From Streptomyces luteogriseus (GTDB lineage Bacteria; Actinomycetota; Actinomycetes; Streptomycetales; Streptomycetaceae), in the NCBI RefSeq assembly GCF_014205055.1, contig NZ_JACHMS010000001.1:7406501-7470500 (forward strand): a DNA stretch of 64,000 bases. Direction: 5' to 3'. Positions 19,294 to 28,601 of the stretch are shown here, piece by piece; positions within the stretch are counted from its first letter, which is position 1, and every line of letters begins with the position of its first letter. The translations under genes were made by a program, and so were the position numbers. The notes beneath the pieces were generated by a model. That model had not been told where the DNA came from. It did no database searches and worked only from the letters and a program-made list of their open reading frames with translations.

Positions 19294-20631
19294 TTGAGCC
19301 AGGCGAAGACCGCCCCGCTGACCTTCGGTCAGCTGTCGGTGCTGAGGGATCTCGATCTGTCGGGGCCCGACGAGCAGAGCGACGGCAATCTCCCCCTCGT
19401 CCTCGACGTCCCCTCCGGTACGGGCGTGGACGAGGCCACCGCGGCCTGGGCGCGGCTGGTCGAGCGGCACGAGGCGCTGCGGACCGTCTACGACCGCCGC
19501 GCCGCCGAGCCCACCCAGACGGTCCAGCCGTTTCAGGGCGTCCGGCTCGACACAGTGGAACTGCCCGCCCCCACCCGGGAAGCGGCTCTGGACGTCGCCG
19601 GGGAGTGGGCTGAGGAGGAGATCCGCTTCGACGTGGAGCACTCCTGGCGCGCCGCCGTCGGCGTCCACCAGGGTGTCGCCACCCACCTGGTGTGCGTCGT
19701 GCACCACCTGGCGGTCGACAGCGCCGCCTGCACCCTGCTGGAGGACGAGTTCCGCACCCTCGTCTCCGGGGGCACGCTCGCCCCCGACCCGCCCCAGCCC
19801 GTCGACCTGGCGCTGGAGCAGCACGGCGACGAGCAGCAGCGCAGCCAGACGATCGAGTTCTGGCTCGACGAGTGGCGGGGGTTCGTCGAGGAGGACCGGC
19901 AGGGCGGCGACAGGAGCCGGCGCCACCGGGCGGCGCTGTACTCCGAGCGGGCCCAGGACGCCGCCCGCGCGGTCTCCGAACGCCTCTCCGTGTCCGTCCA
20001 GTCCGTGGTTCTCGGCGCTGCCGCCCTCGTCCTGTTCGACCTGAGGGGCCGCGACCGGGCGACGTTCGGCCTGCTCGCCGGCAACCGCATGGACAAGCGC
20101 TGGCAGACGCTGCTCAGCAGCATGAACCAGCTCGCCCCGATGACCGTCGCCGCCGACCGGGACGCCGCGCCCGCGGTGTTCCTGCGCATGCTCTACATGA
20201 ACAGCCTGGAACGCCTGCTCCACGGCTCGTACAGCATCGACGAACTGCGCGCCCGGCTCACGGAGACCGGCTGCGCCAACCCCGATCCCCTGCAGTTCGA
20301 CTGCTACTTCAACTACCTCGGGGACATCGCCGAGCCCCCGGCCGAGGGATCACCCGCGCGCGACGACGTCGAGTGGTTCGCCGACGCCTGGCAGGGCGGG
20401 CCGCGCTTCAACCTCAGGGCCGCCACGGGCACCGGCCTGCACCTGTCCCTGACCGCGAGCGACGACTACCTCGGCGCCGGGGCGACCGGCCGCTTCCTCG
20501 CCTCCGTCGAGGCCGCGCTGGTGGACCTCGCCGACGGCGCGCCGGAGACCGTCGGCGCCGTCGACCTGGCCCCGCTGCGGAAGGTGAGCCCGCCGCCGCC
20601 CACACAGGACGGGGACACCGCCCATGAGTGA
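19294..20631 (+). CDS. Stand-alone condensation-superfamily protein (TTG start)
   Basis: The protein has 445 residues. It starts at TTG 19294 with GGAGG seven nt upstream; the ATG at 19280 runs into a stop after five codons, which fixes the start. The C/E catalytic motif is HHLAVDS, with the two His and the Asp present but Gly replaced by Ser. A later FNYLGDI resembles the FNYLG motif of epimerization domains, yet the EGHGR epimerase motif is not seen. It could be a free C domain serving the stand-alone A and the PCP-TE, an atypical epimerase, or an X-like domain recruiting the P450 encoded by the next gene, which it overlaps by 8 nt. Confidence 0.8.
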   Translation: MSQAKTAPLTFGQLSVLRDLDLSGPDEQSDGNLPLVLDVPSGTGVDEATAAWARLVERHEALRTVYDRRAAEPTQTVQPFQGVRLDTVELPAPTREAALDVAGEWAEEEIRFDVEHSWRAAVGVHQGVATHLVCVVHHLAVDSAACTLLEDEFRTLVSGGTLAPDPPQPVDLALEQHGDEQQRSQTIEFWLDEWRGFVEEDRQGGDRSRRHRAALYSERAQDAARAVSERLSVSVQSVVLGAAALVLFDLRGRDRATFGLLAGNRMDKRWQTLLSSMNQLAPMTVAADRDAAPAVFLRMLYMNSLERLLHGSYSIDELRARLTETGCANPDPLQFDCYFNYLGDIAEPPAEGSPARDDVEWFADAWQGGPRFNLRAATGTGLHLSLTASDDYLGAGATGRFLASVEAALVDLADGAPETVGAVDLAPLRKVSPPPPTQDGDTAHE

Positions 20632-21868
20632 CACCTTGCAGGCGGCCCAGGACACCGCCCCCCGTGCGGGCCGGTGCCCCTACCACGTGACCGGTCGCGC
20701 GCAGGCGGACCCCTGCATGGACTACCTCCACCTGCGGGACGACGAGCCGGTCCGCTGGGACGAGGACCTCGGAGTATGGCTGGTCACCGGATTCCGTGAG
20801 GCGACCGAGCTGCTGCGCAACCCGTCCCTGTCGGCGGCCTGGCCCGAGCACGGCAGGACCAGGCTGCACACTCCGGCCGAGGGCGAGAGCGGCGACGGGA
20901 GCCGCACCTCCGAACTGGTGCGCATGTGGTTCATGTTCAACGACGACCCCGGCCACGCCGCCGCCCGCAAGATCGTCGCCCCGCTCTTCTCGGCCGAACG
21001 CCTGGCGGCGGCACGCACCTTCGTGGAAGGGCTCGTCGACGAACTTCTCGCGCCGCACCGCGACGTCCTCGACGTCATGGACGACCTCGCCGTGCCGCTG
21101 TCGAGCCGGGTCATCTGCCACATCCTCGGGCTGCCCGAGGACGTCGCTCCCCGTCTCGCCGCCTGGGCTCCCGACATCGCGGCGTTGCTCGTCGCGGACT
21201 ACCTCCCCGAGGTCGTCACCCGCGGGTACCGGGCGCTGCACGAGGTGACCGCGGCCGTCGACGACGCGCTCCGTGGCGAGGTGCCCGAGAACTCGGGCCT
21301 GTGGCTGCTGCGCGAGGCGCACCGGCGCGGCGAGATCGGACTCCAGGACGTGTGGGCCACAGCGAGCCTGCTCATCTACGCCGGTTTCGAGACGACCTCC
21401 ACCTTCATCGGCAAGGCCGTACGGGCCACCCTGCACGCGGGTGTCCGGCCGGGTGACCTGAAGGCCGACCCGGCCGCCGCCGTGGAGGAGTTGCTGCGCT
21501 TCGACACCTCCGTGCAGCAGGTCGCCCGCTTCGCGACGGCGCCCGTCGACGTCGCGGGGCAGCGTGTCGCGGCCGGCGACCTCGTACTGATCATGCTGGG
21601 AGCGGCCAACCGCGACCCGGACGTCTTCGAAGGCCCCGACCACCTGCGGCCCGGCCGGGAGATCAGACGTCACCTCACCTTCGGGTTCGGCGCGCACTAC
21701 TGCCTGGGGGCCGGACTGGCGCGGCTGGAGGCCGAGGCCGCCCTACGAGGTCTCGGCGAACGGTGGGACGTGATCGAGGAGGCCTCCGCCCCGGTGACCC
21801 GGTCGCACTACGGCCTCACCGTCCTGGAACACCTCAAGGTCAGAGGGGGGACCCGCAATGACGCGTGA
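20624..21868 (+). CDS. Cytochrome P450
   Basis: The protein has 414 residues, normal for a soluble actinomycete P450. Hallmarks: the I-helix oxygen-binding motif AGFETTS, the ExxR motif in VEELLR, and the haem loop FGFGAHYCLG with the proximal Cys360. The start overlaps the preceding C-like gene by 8 nt and the stop overlaps the next NRPS gene by 11 nt, so it is firmly in the operon. Likely role: hydroxylation of a carrier-bound amino acid or of the released product. P450s beside C-like domains can act on PCP-bound substrates (as in skyllamycin and glycopeptide systems). It needs a ferredoxin and reductase from elsewhere; neither is in the window. Confidence 0.93.
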   Translation: MSDTLQAAQDTAPRAGRCPYHVTGRAQADPCMDYLHLRDDEPVRWDEDLGVWLVTGFREATELLRNPSLSAAWPEHGRTRLHTPAEGESGDGSRTSELVRMWFMFNDDPGHAAARKIVAPLFSAERLAAARTFVEGLVDELLAPHRDVLDVMDDLAVPLSSRVICHILGLPEDVAPRLAAWAPDIAALLVADYLPEVVTRGYRALHEVTAAVDDALRGEVPENSGLWLLREAHRRGEIGLQDVWATASLLIYAGFETTSTFIGKAVRATLHAGVRPGDLKADPAAAVEELLRFDTSVQQVARFATAPVDVAGQRVAAGDLVLIMLGAANRDPDVFEGPDHLRPGREIRRHLTFGFGAHYCLGAGLARLEAEAALRGLGERWDVIEEASAPVTRSHYGLTVLEHLKVRGGTRNDA

Positions 21869-24800
21869 CACCGCGACCAGCGCGTACGAACACGGCGAGC
21901 TCATTCACGAGGCGGTGTCCCGCCAGGCCCGCGCACGGCCCGACGCCGTCGCCGTCGTACAGGGCGGCCACCGCCTGACGTACGGGGAACTGGACGCCGC
22001 GAGTGACGACTACGCCGCCGGACTGCGTGCCCTGGGCGTCGCCCCGGGACACCGGGTGCCCGTACTGATGAGCCGCTCGCCCCAGTACGCGGCCGTCGTC
22101 CTCGCCGTCCTCAAGTGCGGGGCCGCCTACGCCGCCCTGGACCCGCGCTGGCCCGAGGAGCGGGTGAGCTCCATCCTCCGGCGGCTCCAACCGCCCCTCG
22201 CGGTCGTGGAGAAGCCCCAGGACCTGCACGTACCCACGTGGTCCGCGGCCGACCACCCCGTCGACGAGGCGGTACGGCGCCGGCGCCGCGTCCCCGCTGC
22301 GGTCTGCGACGGCGGCAGCGAGGCCACCATCTTCTTCACCTCGGGCAGCACCGGCCTCCCCAAGGGCGTCGTCACCCCGCACCGGGCCACCACCCGGCTG
22401 TTCCAGCCCGGCGGCTTCGCCGACTTCGGCCCCGGCCACGTCATGCTCGCGTCGGTGGCGCTCCCCTGGGACGTCGCCAGCATGGAGCTGTGGGGGCCTC
22501 TCACCAGCGGGGGCACGGTGGCCCTGGTGGAGGACGAGTACCTGCTGCCCTCGGGGCTCGCCGCGCTCGTACGCGACCAGGGCGTCGACACGGCATGGCT
22601 CACCACCTCCCTCTTCAACGCCTTCGTCGACGAGGACCCGTCCTGCTTCCTCGGCCTGCGGCACGTGATGACCGGCGGGGAGAGGCTGTCGCCGCACCAT
22701 GTGCGCCGCTTCCTGGACGTCCACCCGACGGTGCGGCTGACCAACGGTTACGGACCCGTCGAGTCCTGTGTCTTCACCACCACGCACGACATCGCGCCGA
22801 AGGACACGGAACTTCCGCACGGCATCCCCATCGGCAGGCCCGTGCCGCACACGACGGTCCACGTGATGCGTGACGGCCGGACGTGTCCGCCGGGGGAGAC
22901 CGGAGAGATCTGCATCGGCGGGGACGGCCTCGCCGTCGAGTACCTGGGCATGCCGCAGGACACGGCCGCACGGTTCGTGGACACCGACGTCGACGGCGAG
23001 ACCGTCCGCGTCTACCGGACCGGGGACCTCGGGTTCACCACCCCCGACGGACTCCTCCACTACGTCGGCCGGGCCGACCGCCAGGTCAAGATCAGGGGAC
23101 GGCGGATCGAGCCGCTGGAGATCGAGAACGTCTGCCTCGCCCTGCCGCACGTCAAGCAGGCGGTCGCGGTGCCCGTGCCCGGCACGGACGGCGCCTACAC
23201 CGCCATGGTCCTCTTCTACGTCGCGGAGTCCGGCGCCCCCGAGGACGCCGCCGCACCGGCGGCGGTACGTGCCCACCTCGTCGCCGGGCTGCCTCCCCAC
23301 AGCGTCCCCGACGACCTGCGGCGCGTCGACGCCATCCCGCTCTCGTCCACCGGCAAGACGGACACCGCGCGGCTGCTGTCGACGGCCCGGCGGGCCCCCG
23401 GCGGTCCGCAGCCGGAGACGACCGCTCCCGGCGAGCCCGCACCGTCACGGAACCGCTGGGCGGCGGTCGTTCTGGAGGAGATCCGCGCCCTCCTGAAGAC
23501 CGACGCCGCGCCCGACGCGCCGTTCGCGGTCCTCGGCGGCACGTCCCTCGACGCCATCCGGCTCTGCGCTCGCCTCTCGGACCGTACGGGCATCTCCGTG
23601 CCGGTCTCCGCCTTCCTGCGCCATCCCACGGCCGACGGTCTCGCGGAGTTCCTGGAAAGCCGCTCCGCGCCCGGCCCGACGGAACCGGCCGGCCGCGCCG
23701 ACCGCGTCCGCCTCGACGGCATCCAGGCCCACTTCGGCTTGCTGCACGAGTTGGACCCGAGCGACTCCGCCGCCCTCTGCCACCTGCTGTGGGAGGTCAC
23801 CGGCCCGCTGGACACCGACGCCCTGGAACAGGCCCTCAACGACCTGCAGCGGCGCCACGAGGCCCTCAGGTCGGCCTACCGGCTGGACCCCGAACCGGTG
23901 GCTTTCACGCCCGAGTCCACGCACGCCATCCGCGTCGAGACGCTCACCTCCGGTGACGGGACCCAGGACGCCCGGTCTCTGGTGGAGGAGGCCCTGAACC
24001 GGCCTCTGCCCATCGAGGACGCGCGGGTCTGGCGGTGCGTCCACGCCCCCGTGGACGCCGACACGGGCCTGGTCGGCCTCACCGTCCACCACATCGCCTT
24101 CGACGGCTGGTCGCAGGACCTCCTCATCGCCGAGCTGACACACGCCTACGACGCCCGCGCCCGCGGCGCCGAGCCGCGCTTCGAACACCCCGCACCGACC
24201 CTGCGCGCCCTGGCCGACGAGGCCGCGCGGTTCGACGACCGCGACGAGGCCGCCGCCCAACTGGCCTACTGGACCCGGCACCTCGCGGACCTGCCGGAAC
24301 TCGCCCTGCCCGCGCCCGGAGCGGAGCCGGAACGGTCGTTCGGAAGCCACGGCTTCACCGTGGACCCGGTGGTCGCCGCCCGGCTGCGCACCGAGGCCGG
24401 ACACCTCGGAGCGACCCTGTTCCTGCCCCTCGCGGCCGGGTACGCCGCCGCGCTCGCCGACGTGACCGGACAGGCCGACTTCGGCCTCGGCGTCCCCCTC
24501 GTGCGCCGCTCCGGACCCGCCTCCATGGCGGCCGTGTCGTGCCTGGTGGACGTCGTGTGCCTGCGGCTGCCGGAGATGACCGGCGGGCCGGCGCTCGCGG
24601 ACCTGGCGAAGGCGGCACGTCCCGCCGTCGAGGACGCCTTCGCCCGCCAGGACGTGGCGTTCGCGGAGGTGGTCCGCGCGATCCGGCCGCCCAGGACCGG
24701 ACGCAACCCGCTGTACCAGACGATGTTCGCCGTGCAGAACGCCGTACCCGAGGAACTCGCCCTCGCCGGGTGCGCGGTGCGGCGCCTGCCGATGGAGCCG

Positions 24801-24974
24801 CCCGCCGCCATGCACGAGATCGTCTGCGAGATCTGGCCGACGGCCGACGGCGGGCTGCGGGTGGACATCAGCTTCCAGGCCGACCGCGTCGCCTCCAGCA
24901 CGGCGCATCGCCTCGCCCGCGTCTACGAGGAACTGCTGGTGTCCGGGAAACGGCCGGCCCCCCAGCACGTGTGA
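21858..24974 (+). CDS. NRPS A-PCP-C
   Basis: The protein has 1038 residues: A domain (about 10-510; FFTSGSTGLPKG at 160; NGYGPVES; YRTGD; SSTGKTD), PCP (Ser563 in GGTSL, where the usual His or Asp before Ser is Thr) and C (about 615-1020; intact HHIAFDG, His744). The A4 motif is divergent (LPWDVASME instead of FDxS). Hand-aligned pocket D-V-M-W-M-G-G-V-F matches no code I know well, so no substrate is assigned. Its missing N-terminal C is probably the terminal C of the 2919 synthase, and its own C serves the A-PCP encoded next. It overlaps the P450 gene by 11 nt. Confidence 0.92.
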   Translation: MTRDTATSAYEHGELIHEAVSRQARARPDAVAVVQGGHRLTYGELDAASDDYAAGLRALGVAPGHRVPVLMSRSPQYAAVVLAVLKCGAAYAALDPRWPEERVSSILRRLQPPLAVVEKPQDLHVPTWSAADHPVDEAVRRRRRVPAAVCDGGSEATIFFTSGSTGLPKGVVTPHRATTRLFQPGGFADFGPGHVMLASVALPWDVASMELWGPLTSGGTVALVEDEYLLPSGLAALVRDQGVDTAWLTTSLFNAFVDEDPSCFLGLRHVMTGGERLSPHHVRRFLDVHPTVRLTNGYGPVESCVFTTTHDIAPKDTELPHGIPIGRPVPHTTVHVMRDGRTCPPGETGEICIGGDGLAVEYLGMPQDTAARFVDTDVDGETVRVYRTGDLGFTTPDGLLHYVGRADRQVKIRGRRIEPLEIENVCLALPHVKQAVAVPVPGTDGAYTAMVLFYVAESGAPEDAAAPAAVRAHLVAGLPPHSVPDDLRRVDAIPLSSTGKTDTARLLSTARRAPGGPQPETTAPGEPAPSRNRWAAVVLEEIRALLKTDAAPDAPFAVLGGTSLDAIRLCARLSDRTGISVPVSAFLRHPTADGLAEFLESRSAPGPTEPAGRADRVRLDGIQAHFGLLHELDPSDSAALCHLLWEVTGPLDTDALEQALNDLQRRHEALRSAYRLDPEPVAFTPESTHAIRVETLTSGDGTQDARSLVEEALNRPLPIEDARVWRCVHAPVDADTGLVGLTVHHIAFDGWSQDLLIAELTHAYDARARGAEPRFEHPAPTLRALADEAARFDDRDEAAAQLAYWTRHLADLPELALPAPGAEPERSFGSHGFTVDPVVAARLRTEAGHLGATLFLPLAAGYAAALADVTGQADFGLGVPLVRRSGPASMAAVSCLVDVVCLRLPEMTGGPALADLAKAARPAVEDAFARQDVAFAEVVRAIRPPRTGRNPLYQTMFAVQNAVPEELALAGCAVRRLPMEPPAAMHEIVCEIWPTADGGLRVDISFQADRVASSTAHRLARVYEELLVSGKRPAPQHV

Positions 24975-25006
24975 ACAGCCCCCACCCGAAGGGACCTCAC
25001 CTCCCC

Positions 25007-26773
25007 ATGCAGGACATTCCAGAGGAACGGACGGCCGTGCGCCTGCTGCGGCGCCTCGTCGACGCGAACCCCGAGGCGACAGCGGTCGAGTGCGGCAAGG
25101 ACGTGCTGACGTACCGCCGTCTGTGGGACGAGGCCGGCACCGCGGCGGCACGGCTCCAGGAGACGCCCGGGTTCGAGCCGGGCTGCCTGCTCGGCGTCCT
25201 GTACGAGCGGGGCGTGCCGGGCGTGGTCGCCCAACTGGCGGCCTGGCGCGCCGGAGCCGCCTACCTGCCCCTGGACCCGGCCCTCCCGGACGGGCGCATC
25301 GAGTCGGTCCTCCATGACGCGCGGCCGTTCGCCGTGCTGGCCCAGCCCGACCTGCGCCACCGGGTGCAGCCCGCGGTGCCCGCGCCGCAGGACGCCTTCT
25401 CCGGCCCCCCGCGAGAGCCGCGACCGGCCCGGTCGGCCCTCGCGTACGTCATCTACACGTCCGGCTCGACCGGGACGCCGAAGGGCGTGGAGGTCGCCCA
25501 CGCCAGTCTGGTGAACCTGCTGGACTGGCACGGCGACACCTACGGGACGGGGCCCGGCACACGCGTGGCCGCCTTCGCCGGCCTGGGGTTCGACGCCTCC
25601 GTCTGGGAGACCTGGGCGGCGCTCGCCAACGGCGCGACCCTCGTCCTGCCCGCCGAACCCATGGGCGCCGACGTGCCCGCCATCGCGGACTTCCTCCGGG
25701 AGCACGCGATCGAGCAGTGCTTCCTCAGCACCCCGATCGCCGAGGAACTGATCGGCTCCGCCACGCCCCCGCGCTCCCTGCGGGTCCTGCTGACCGGCGG
25801 CGACCGGCTGCGGGTGCGGCCGAGCGCCTCGTTCCCCGCCGCGGTCCACAACCACTACGGCCCCACCGAGGCGACGGTCGTCACGACCGCCAGCCGGGAC
25901 CTGCGCGGCACCGGCGACCCAGGCAGCCCACCGGTCATCGGCACCCCCATCACGGGCGCGCGCGTCCGGCTGGTCGACCACCAGGGCCAGGAGGTCACCG
26001 GCCCCGGCGCGACCGGCGAACTCCTCATCGGCGGGGCGGTGCTGGCCGCCGGATACCGAGGGGACGCCACCCTCACCGAGGAGAAGTTCGGCACGGCAGC
26101 CCCCGCCGCCGACGCCGGGCCCACCGGAGCCGGATCCGGCACCGCCGAGCGCTGGTACGCGTCGGGGGACGTCTGCCGCTGGACGGACTCCGGTGACCTC
26201 GAGTTCGTCGAACGGCGCGACGCCCAGCTGAGCGTCCGCGGCAACCGCGTCGAACCCGCCGAGATCGAACACACCATGCTGACGGTGGCAGGGGTCAGTC
26301 AGGCCGCCGTCGTGCTGTGCGACGACGGCTCGGGCGGCTCCCTGGCCGCCTTCTACTGCGGCGGGGCCGGCGCGGAAACGGTGCAGGAAGCGCTGACGGC
26401 GAGGCTGCCCGGGTACATGGTGCCCTCTCGCGTCCAGCGGCTGGACACCATGCCGCTGACCCTGAACGGAAAGATCGACCGCAAGGCCCTGTCGGAGATT
26501 CCTGCCGAACCCGCCCAGCGGCCCGAGGCGGCCTTCCCGCCCGGCTCCACCGAGGAGGGCATCGCCGAGATCTGGACCGATCTGACCGGCATCGCGCCGG
26601 GCGCCCGCGACAACTTCTTCGACGTCGGCGGGCATTCACTGCTGGCCGCCCGCATGATCGGCAAGGTGCGCGACAGGTTCGGCGTCAAGGTGGGCCTCCA
26701 GGCGGTCTTCGACCATCCGGTCCTGGCGGACCTGGCGGCCGAGGTCGACGCGGCACCGAAGAACGGAGACTGA
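25007..26773 (+). CDS. NRPS A-PCP, predicted leucine
   Basis: The protein has 588 residues: A domain (about 1-510, IYTSGSTGTPKG, GFDASVWE, NHYGPTEAT, NGKIDRK) and PCP (Ser544 in GGHSL). The open frame continues upstream inside the previous gene, but homology begins at the ATG at 25007, with AAGGGA about 12 nt ahead. Hand-aligned pocket D-A-W-F-L-G-H-V-V differs at one position from the well-known Leu code D-A-W-F-L-G-N-V-V, so Leu or a similar aliphatic residue is likely. The A8 stretch (WYASGDVCRW, QLSVRGNRVE) is slightly divergent. It lacks its own C domain and fits after the C of the 21858 protein. Confidence 0.9.
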   Translation: MQDIPEERTAVRLLRRLVDANPEATAVECGKDVLTYRRLWDEAGTAAARLQETPGFEPGCLLGVLYERGVPGVVAQLAAWRAGAAYLPLDPALPDGRIESVLHDARPFAVLAQPDLRHRVQPAVPAPQDAFSGPPREPRPARSALAYVIYTSGSTGTPKGVEVAHASLVNLLDWHGDTYGTGPGTRVAAFAGLGFDASVWETWAALANGATLVLPAEPMGADVPAIADFLREHAIEQCFLSTPIAEELIGSATPPRSLRVLLTGGDRLRVRPSASFPAAVHNHYGPTEATVVTTASRDLRGTGDPGSPPVIGTPITGARVRLVDHQGQEVTGPGATGELLIGGAVLAAGYRGDATLTEEKFGTAAPAADAGPTGAGSGTAERWYASGDVCRWTDSGDLEFVERRDAQLSVRGNRVEPAEIEHTMLTVAGVSQAAVVLCDDGSGGSLAAFYCGGAGAETVQEALTARLPGYMVPSRVQRLDTMPLTLNGKIDRKALSEIPAEPAQRPEAAFPPGSTEEGIAEIWTDLTGIAPGARDNFFDVGGHSLLAARMIGKVRDRFGVKVGLQAVFDHPVLADLAAEVDAAPKNGD

Positions 26774-26778
26774 AGCCG

Positions 26779-27555
26779 ATGTCCGGCAACACGCCCCCCC
26801 TCGACGGCCGGCCGGTCGTCGTCATCGAGTTCGGCAACGAGATCCCGCCCCGCAGCTTCGACCCCGTCCTTCCGCCCGAGCTGCACGCCCGCCGCCTCCG
26901 GATCGATCCGCTGCGTTATCCCGGACTCGCCGAGACGGTCCCCGACCTGGCGACCCAGGCACGGCACTGGGCGGCCGAGATCGCGACGGCCGCCCCACCG
27001 CAGGCCGTGCTCGCCTACTGCTCCGCCGTCGAACTGGCGCACCTGCTGGCCGGCGAACTGCCCGTGCCCGGCATACCGCTCGTCGTCCTCGACCCCGTGC
27101 TCCCCGGCCCCGGCACGCCCCGGGAGCTGTTGCTGGACCTGGCCCTGGACATGGACGACACGCTGGACCCCGCCGAGGTGCCCGACATCACCGGCCTCCC
27201 GGCGTCCGAGGCGCTTCGGCAGGCGAGCGTCTTCCTGCGCTCCCTCGTCACCCGGACCGCGCCCGACCTGGACGAGGACATCGCCGACGAGCTGACGCAG
27301 GCGCAGCGGGCCTGGCTCGGCTTCACGCTGTCCGCCGCGGCCGAACGCACCGCCCCGCCGAAGCTCGGTCACGTCATCCTCAGTGAGGGCTCCGAGTGGC
27401 CGGACTCCGACGCGCTGTCAGTGCACCACACCGGACTCAATGTGAAGGAACTGTTCGGCACTCCAGCGGTGACGCCGCTGCTGTCGGAACTCCTCTCGGC
27501 CGCGGCGGCCGGGAGCGAACGGGGGAAGGAAGATCCGTGCAGTCGTACTTCGTAG
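26779..27555 (+). CDS. Degenerate alpha/beta-hydrolase (thioesterase-like) protein
   Basis: The protein has 258 residues from ATG 26779, only 5 nt after the A-PCP stop; the next gene starts inside it. I do not recognise a family by direct similarity. The order of hydrophobic strands and the segment AYCSAVELAHLLA (Cys81) align by eye with the nucleophile elbow GYSxGGxLAxxxA of NRPS thioesterases, with Ala replacing both elbow glycines and Cys in the nucleophile position. VVLDPVLPGPG matches the strand and loop after the elbow. No clear catalytic His is visible near the C-terminus (VHHTGLNVKELFG is the nearest candidate). It may be a non-hydrolytic partner, a chaperone or a novel transferase for the adjacent PCP-TE. 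Confidence 0.6.
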   Translation: MSGNTPPLDGRPVVVIEFGNEIPPRSFDPVLPPELHARRLRIDPLRYPGLAETVPDLATQARHWAAEIATAAPPQAVLAYCSAVELAHLLAGELPVPGIPLVVLDPVLPGPGTPRELLLDLALDMDDTLDPAEVPDITGLPASEALRQASVFLRSLVTRTAPDLDEDIADELTQAQRAWLGFTLSAAAERTAPPKLGHVILSEGSEWPDSDALSVHHTGLNVKELFGTPAVTPLLSELLSAAAAGSERGKEDPCSRTS

Positions 27556-28601
27556 AACGGGACGCCACCGAGGCCGTCGTCGCCGCCCAGTGGTCCCGGG
27601 TGCTGGGCCGGCCGCCCGCCTCCCTGGACGCCGACTTCTTCGCATCGGGCGGGTCCTCCCTGCTCGCCGCGAAGCTGGTATCCGCCCTGCGGGGCGCTCT
27701 CGGCACCCGGATTCCGCTGAAGACGCTGTTCGAGGCGCCCACGTTCGGCGGTCTCAGCGCCCGTATCAGGAACGATGTCCCCGGGTCCGGCGGCCGACTG
27801 CTCACCCTCAATCCGTCCGGCGCCGGTGCCCCCCTCCTGCTGGTGCCGGCGGCGAGCGGCGGTGTCATCGGCCTCCACCGCTTCGGAGGCGACCCGATCG
27901 ACCGCCCCGTGCTCGGTCTGCAGGCCCGCGGTCTCGACCCGGCCGAGGGCGAGCCGTGCGGAACGCTCGCGGAGATCGTCGACGACTTCACCGAAGTCCT
28001 GGAGAAGGGGGACGCGCCGCGCAGCCTGCACCTGGCCGGGTACTGCGTGGGAGGCATCCTCGCCTACGAACTGGCTGCCGGACTGCTGCGGCGCGGATGG
28101 GACGTGCGCTCCGTCGTCCTGCTCAACACCTCCCTGTACTGCCCGCCGCTGACGGTGGCCGAAGCCGCCGGGGAGAAGCTCCTGTCCGTCGCGCACGAGG
28201 CGGGCATCGCAATACCGGAGGGCCAGGAGCCGGACGCCGCCGAGGTGTACCGCGCCGTCGGCTCACAGGGCCCGGACCCCATCGAGACCGACTTCGCGGA
28301 GTTCCAGGCGGGACTGCGGGTCTTCGGCTCCGTCGGGTCGGCGGTGTCGGGCTATGTGCCCGAGCCGGGCGACTTCGCCGTGCGGTTGTTCTCGACCGAC
28401 GACCGGGACGACCCGTCGGACATCGAGCGCACCCTCCACCCGGTGACCGACTGGCCCGACCTCGGGCTGGCCGACTACCAGCAGTACCAGGTGCCCGTCG
28501 ACCATTTCGAGATGATCGTGCACGAGCCGACCCTGAAGGCCGTCGAAAACGCGCTGAAGGACATCGACGACGGCCGGAAGAGGTCAGAGAGAACGGTGTG
28601 A
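27537..28601 (+). CDS. PCP-thioesterase didomain with Cys nucleophile
   Basis: The protein has 354 residues. A short PCP (about 8-80, phosphopantetheine Ser41 in GGSSL) is followed by a type I thioesterase (about 95-340) with nucleophile motif GYCVGG, so residue 170 is Cys rather than Ser. A likely His lies in VDHFEMIVHEP. Cys-type TEs occur in several NRPS systems and often perform difficult cyclizations or ligations. The GTG at 27537 has GGAAGGA upstream and overlaps the preceding gene by 19 nt. Since C and A domains are encoded as free proteins upstream (19294, 17699), this is probably the last module and product-release enzyme of that line. Confidence 0.9.
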   Translation: MQSYFVERDATEAVVAAQWSRVLGRPPASLDADFFASGGSSLLAAKLVSALRGALGTRIPLKTLFEAPTFGGLSARIRNDVPGSGGRLLTLNPSGAGAPLLLVPAASGGVIGLHRFGGDPIDRPVLGLQARGLDPAEGEPCGTLAEIVDDFTEVLEKGDAPRSLHLAGYCVGGILAYELAAGLLRRGWDVRSVVLLNTSLYCPPLTVAEAAGEKLLSVAHEAGIAIPEGQEPDAAEVYRAVGSQGPDPIETDFAEFQAGLRVFGSVGSAVSGYVPEPGDFAVRLFSTDDRDDPSDIERTLHPVTDWPDLGLADYQQYQVPVDHFEMIVHEPTLKAVENALKDIDDGRKRSERTV

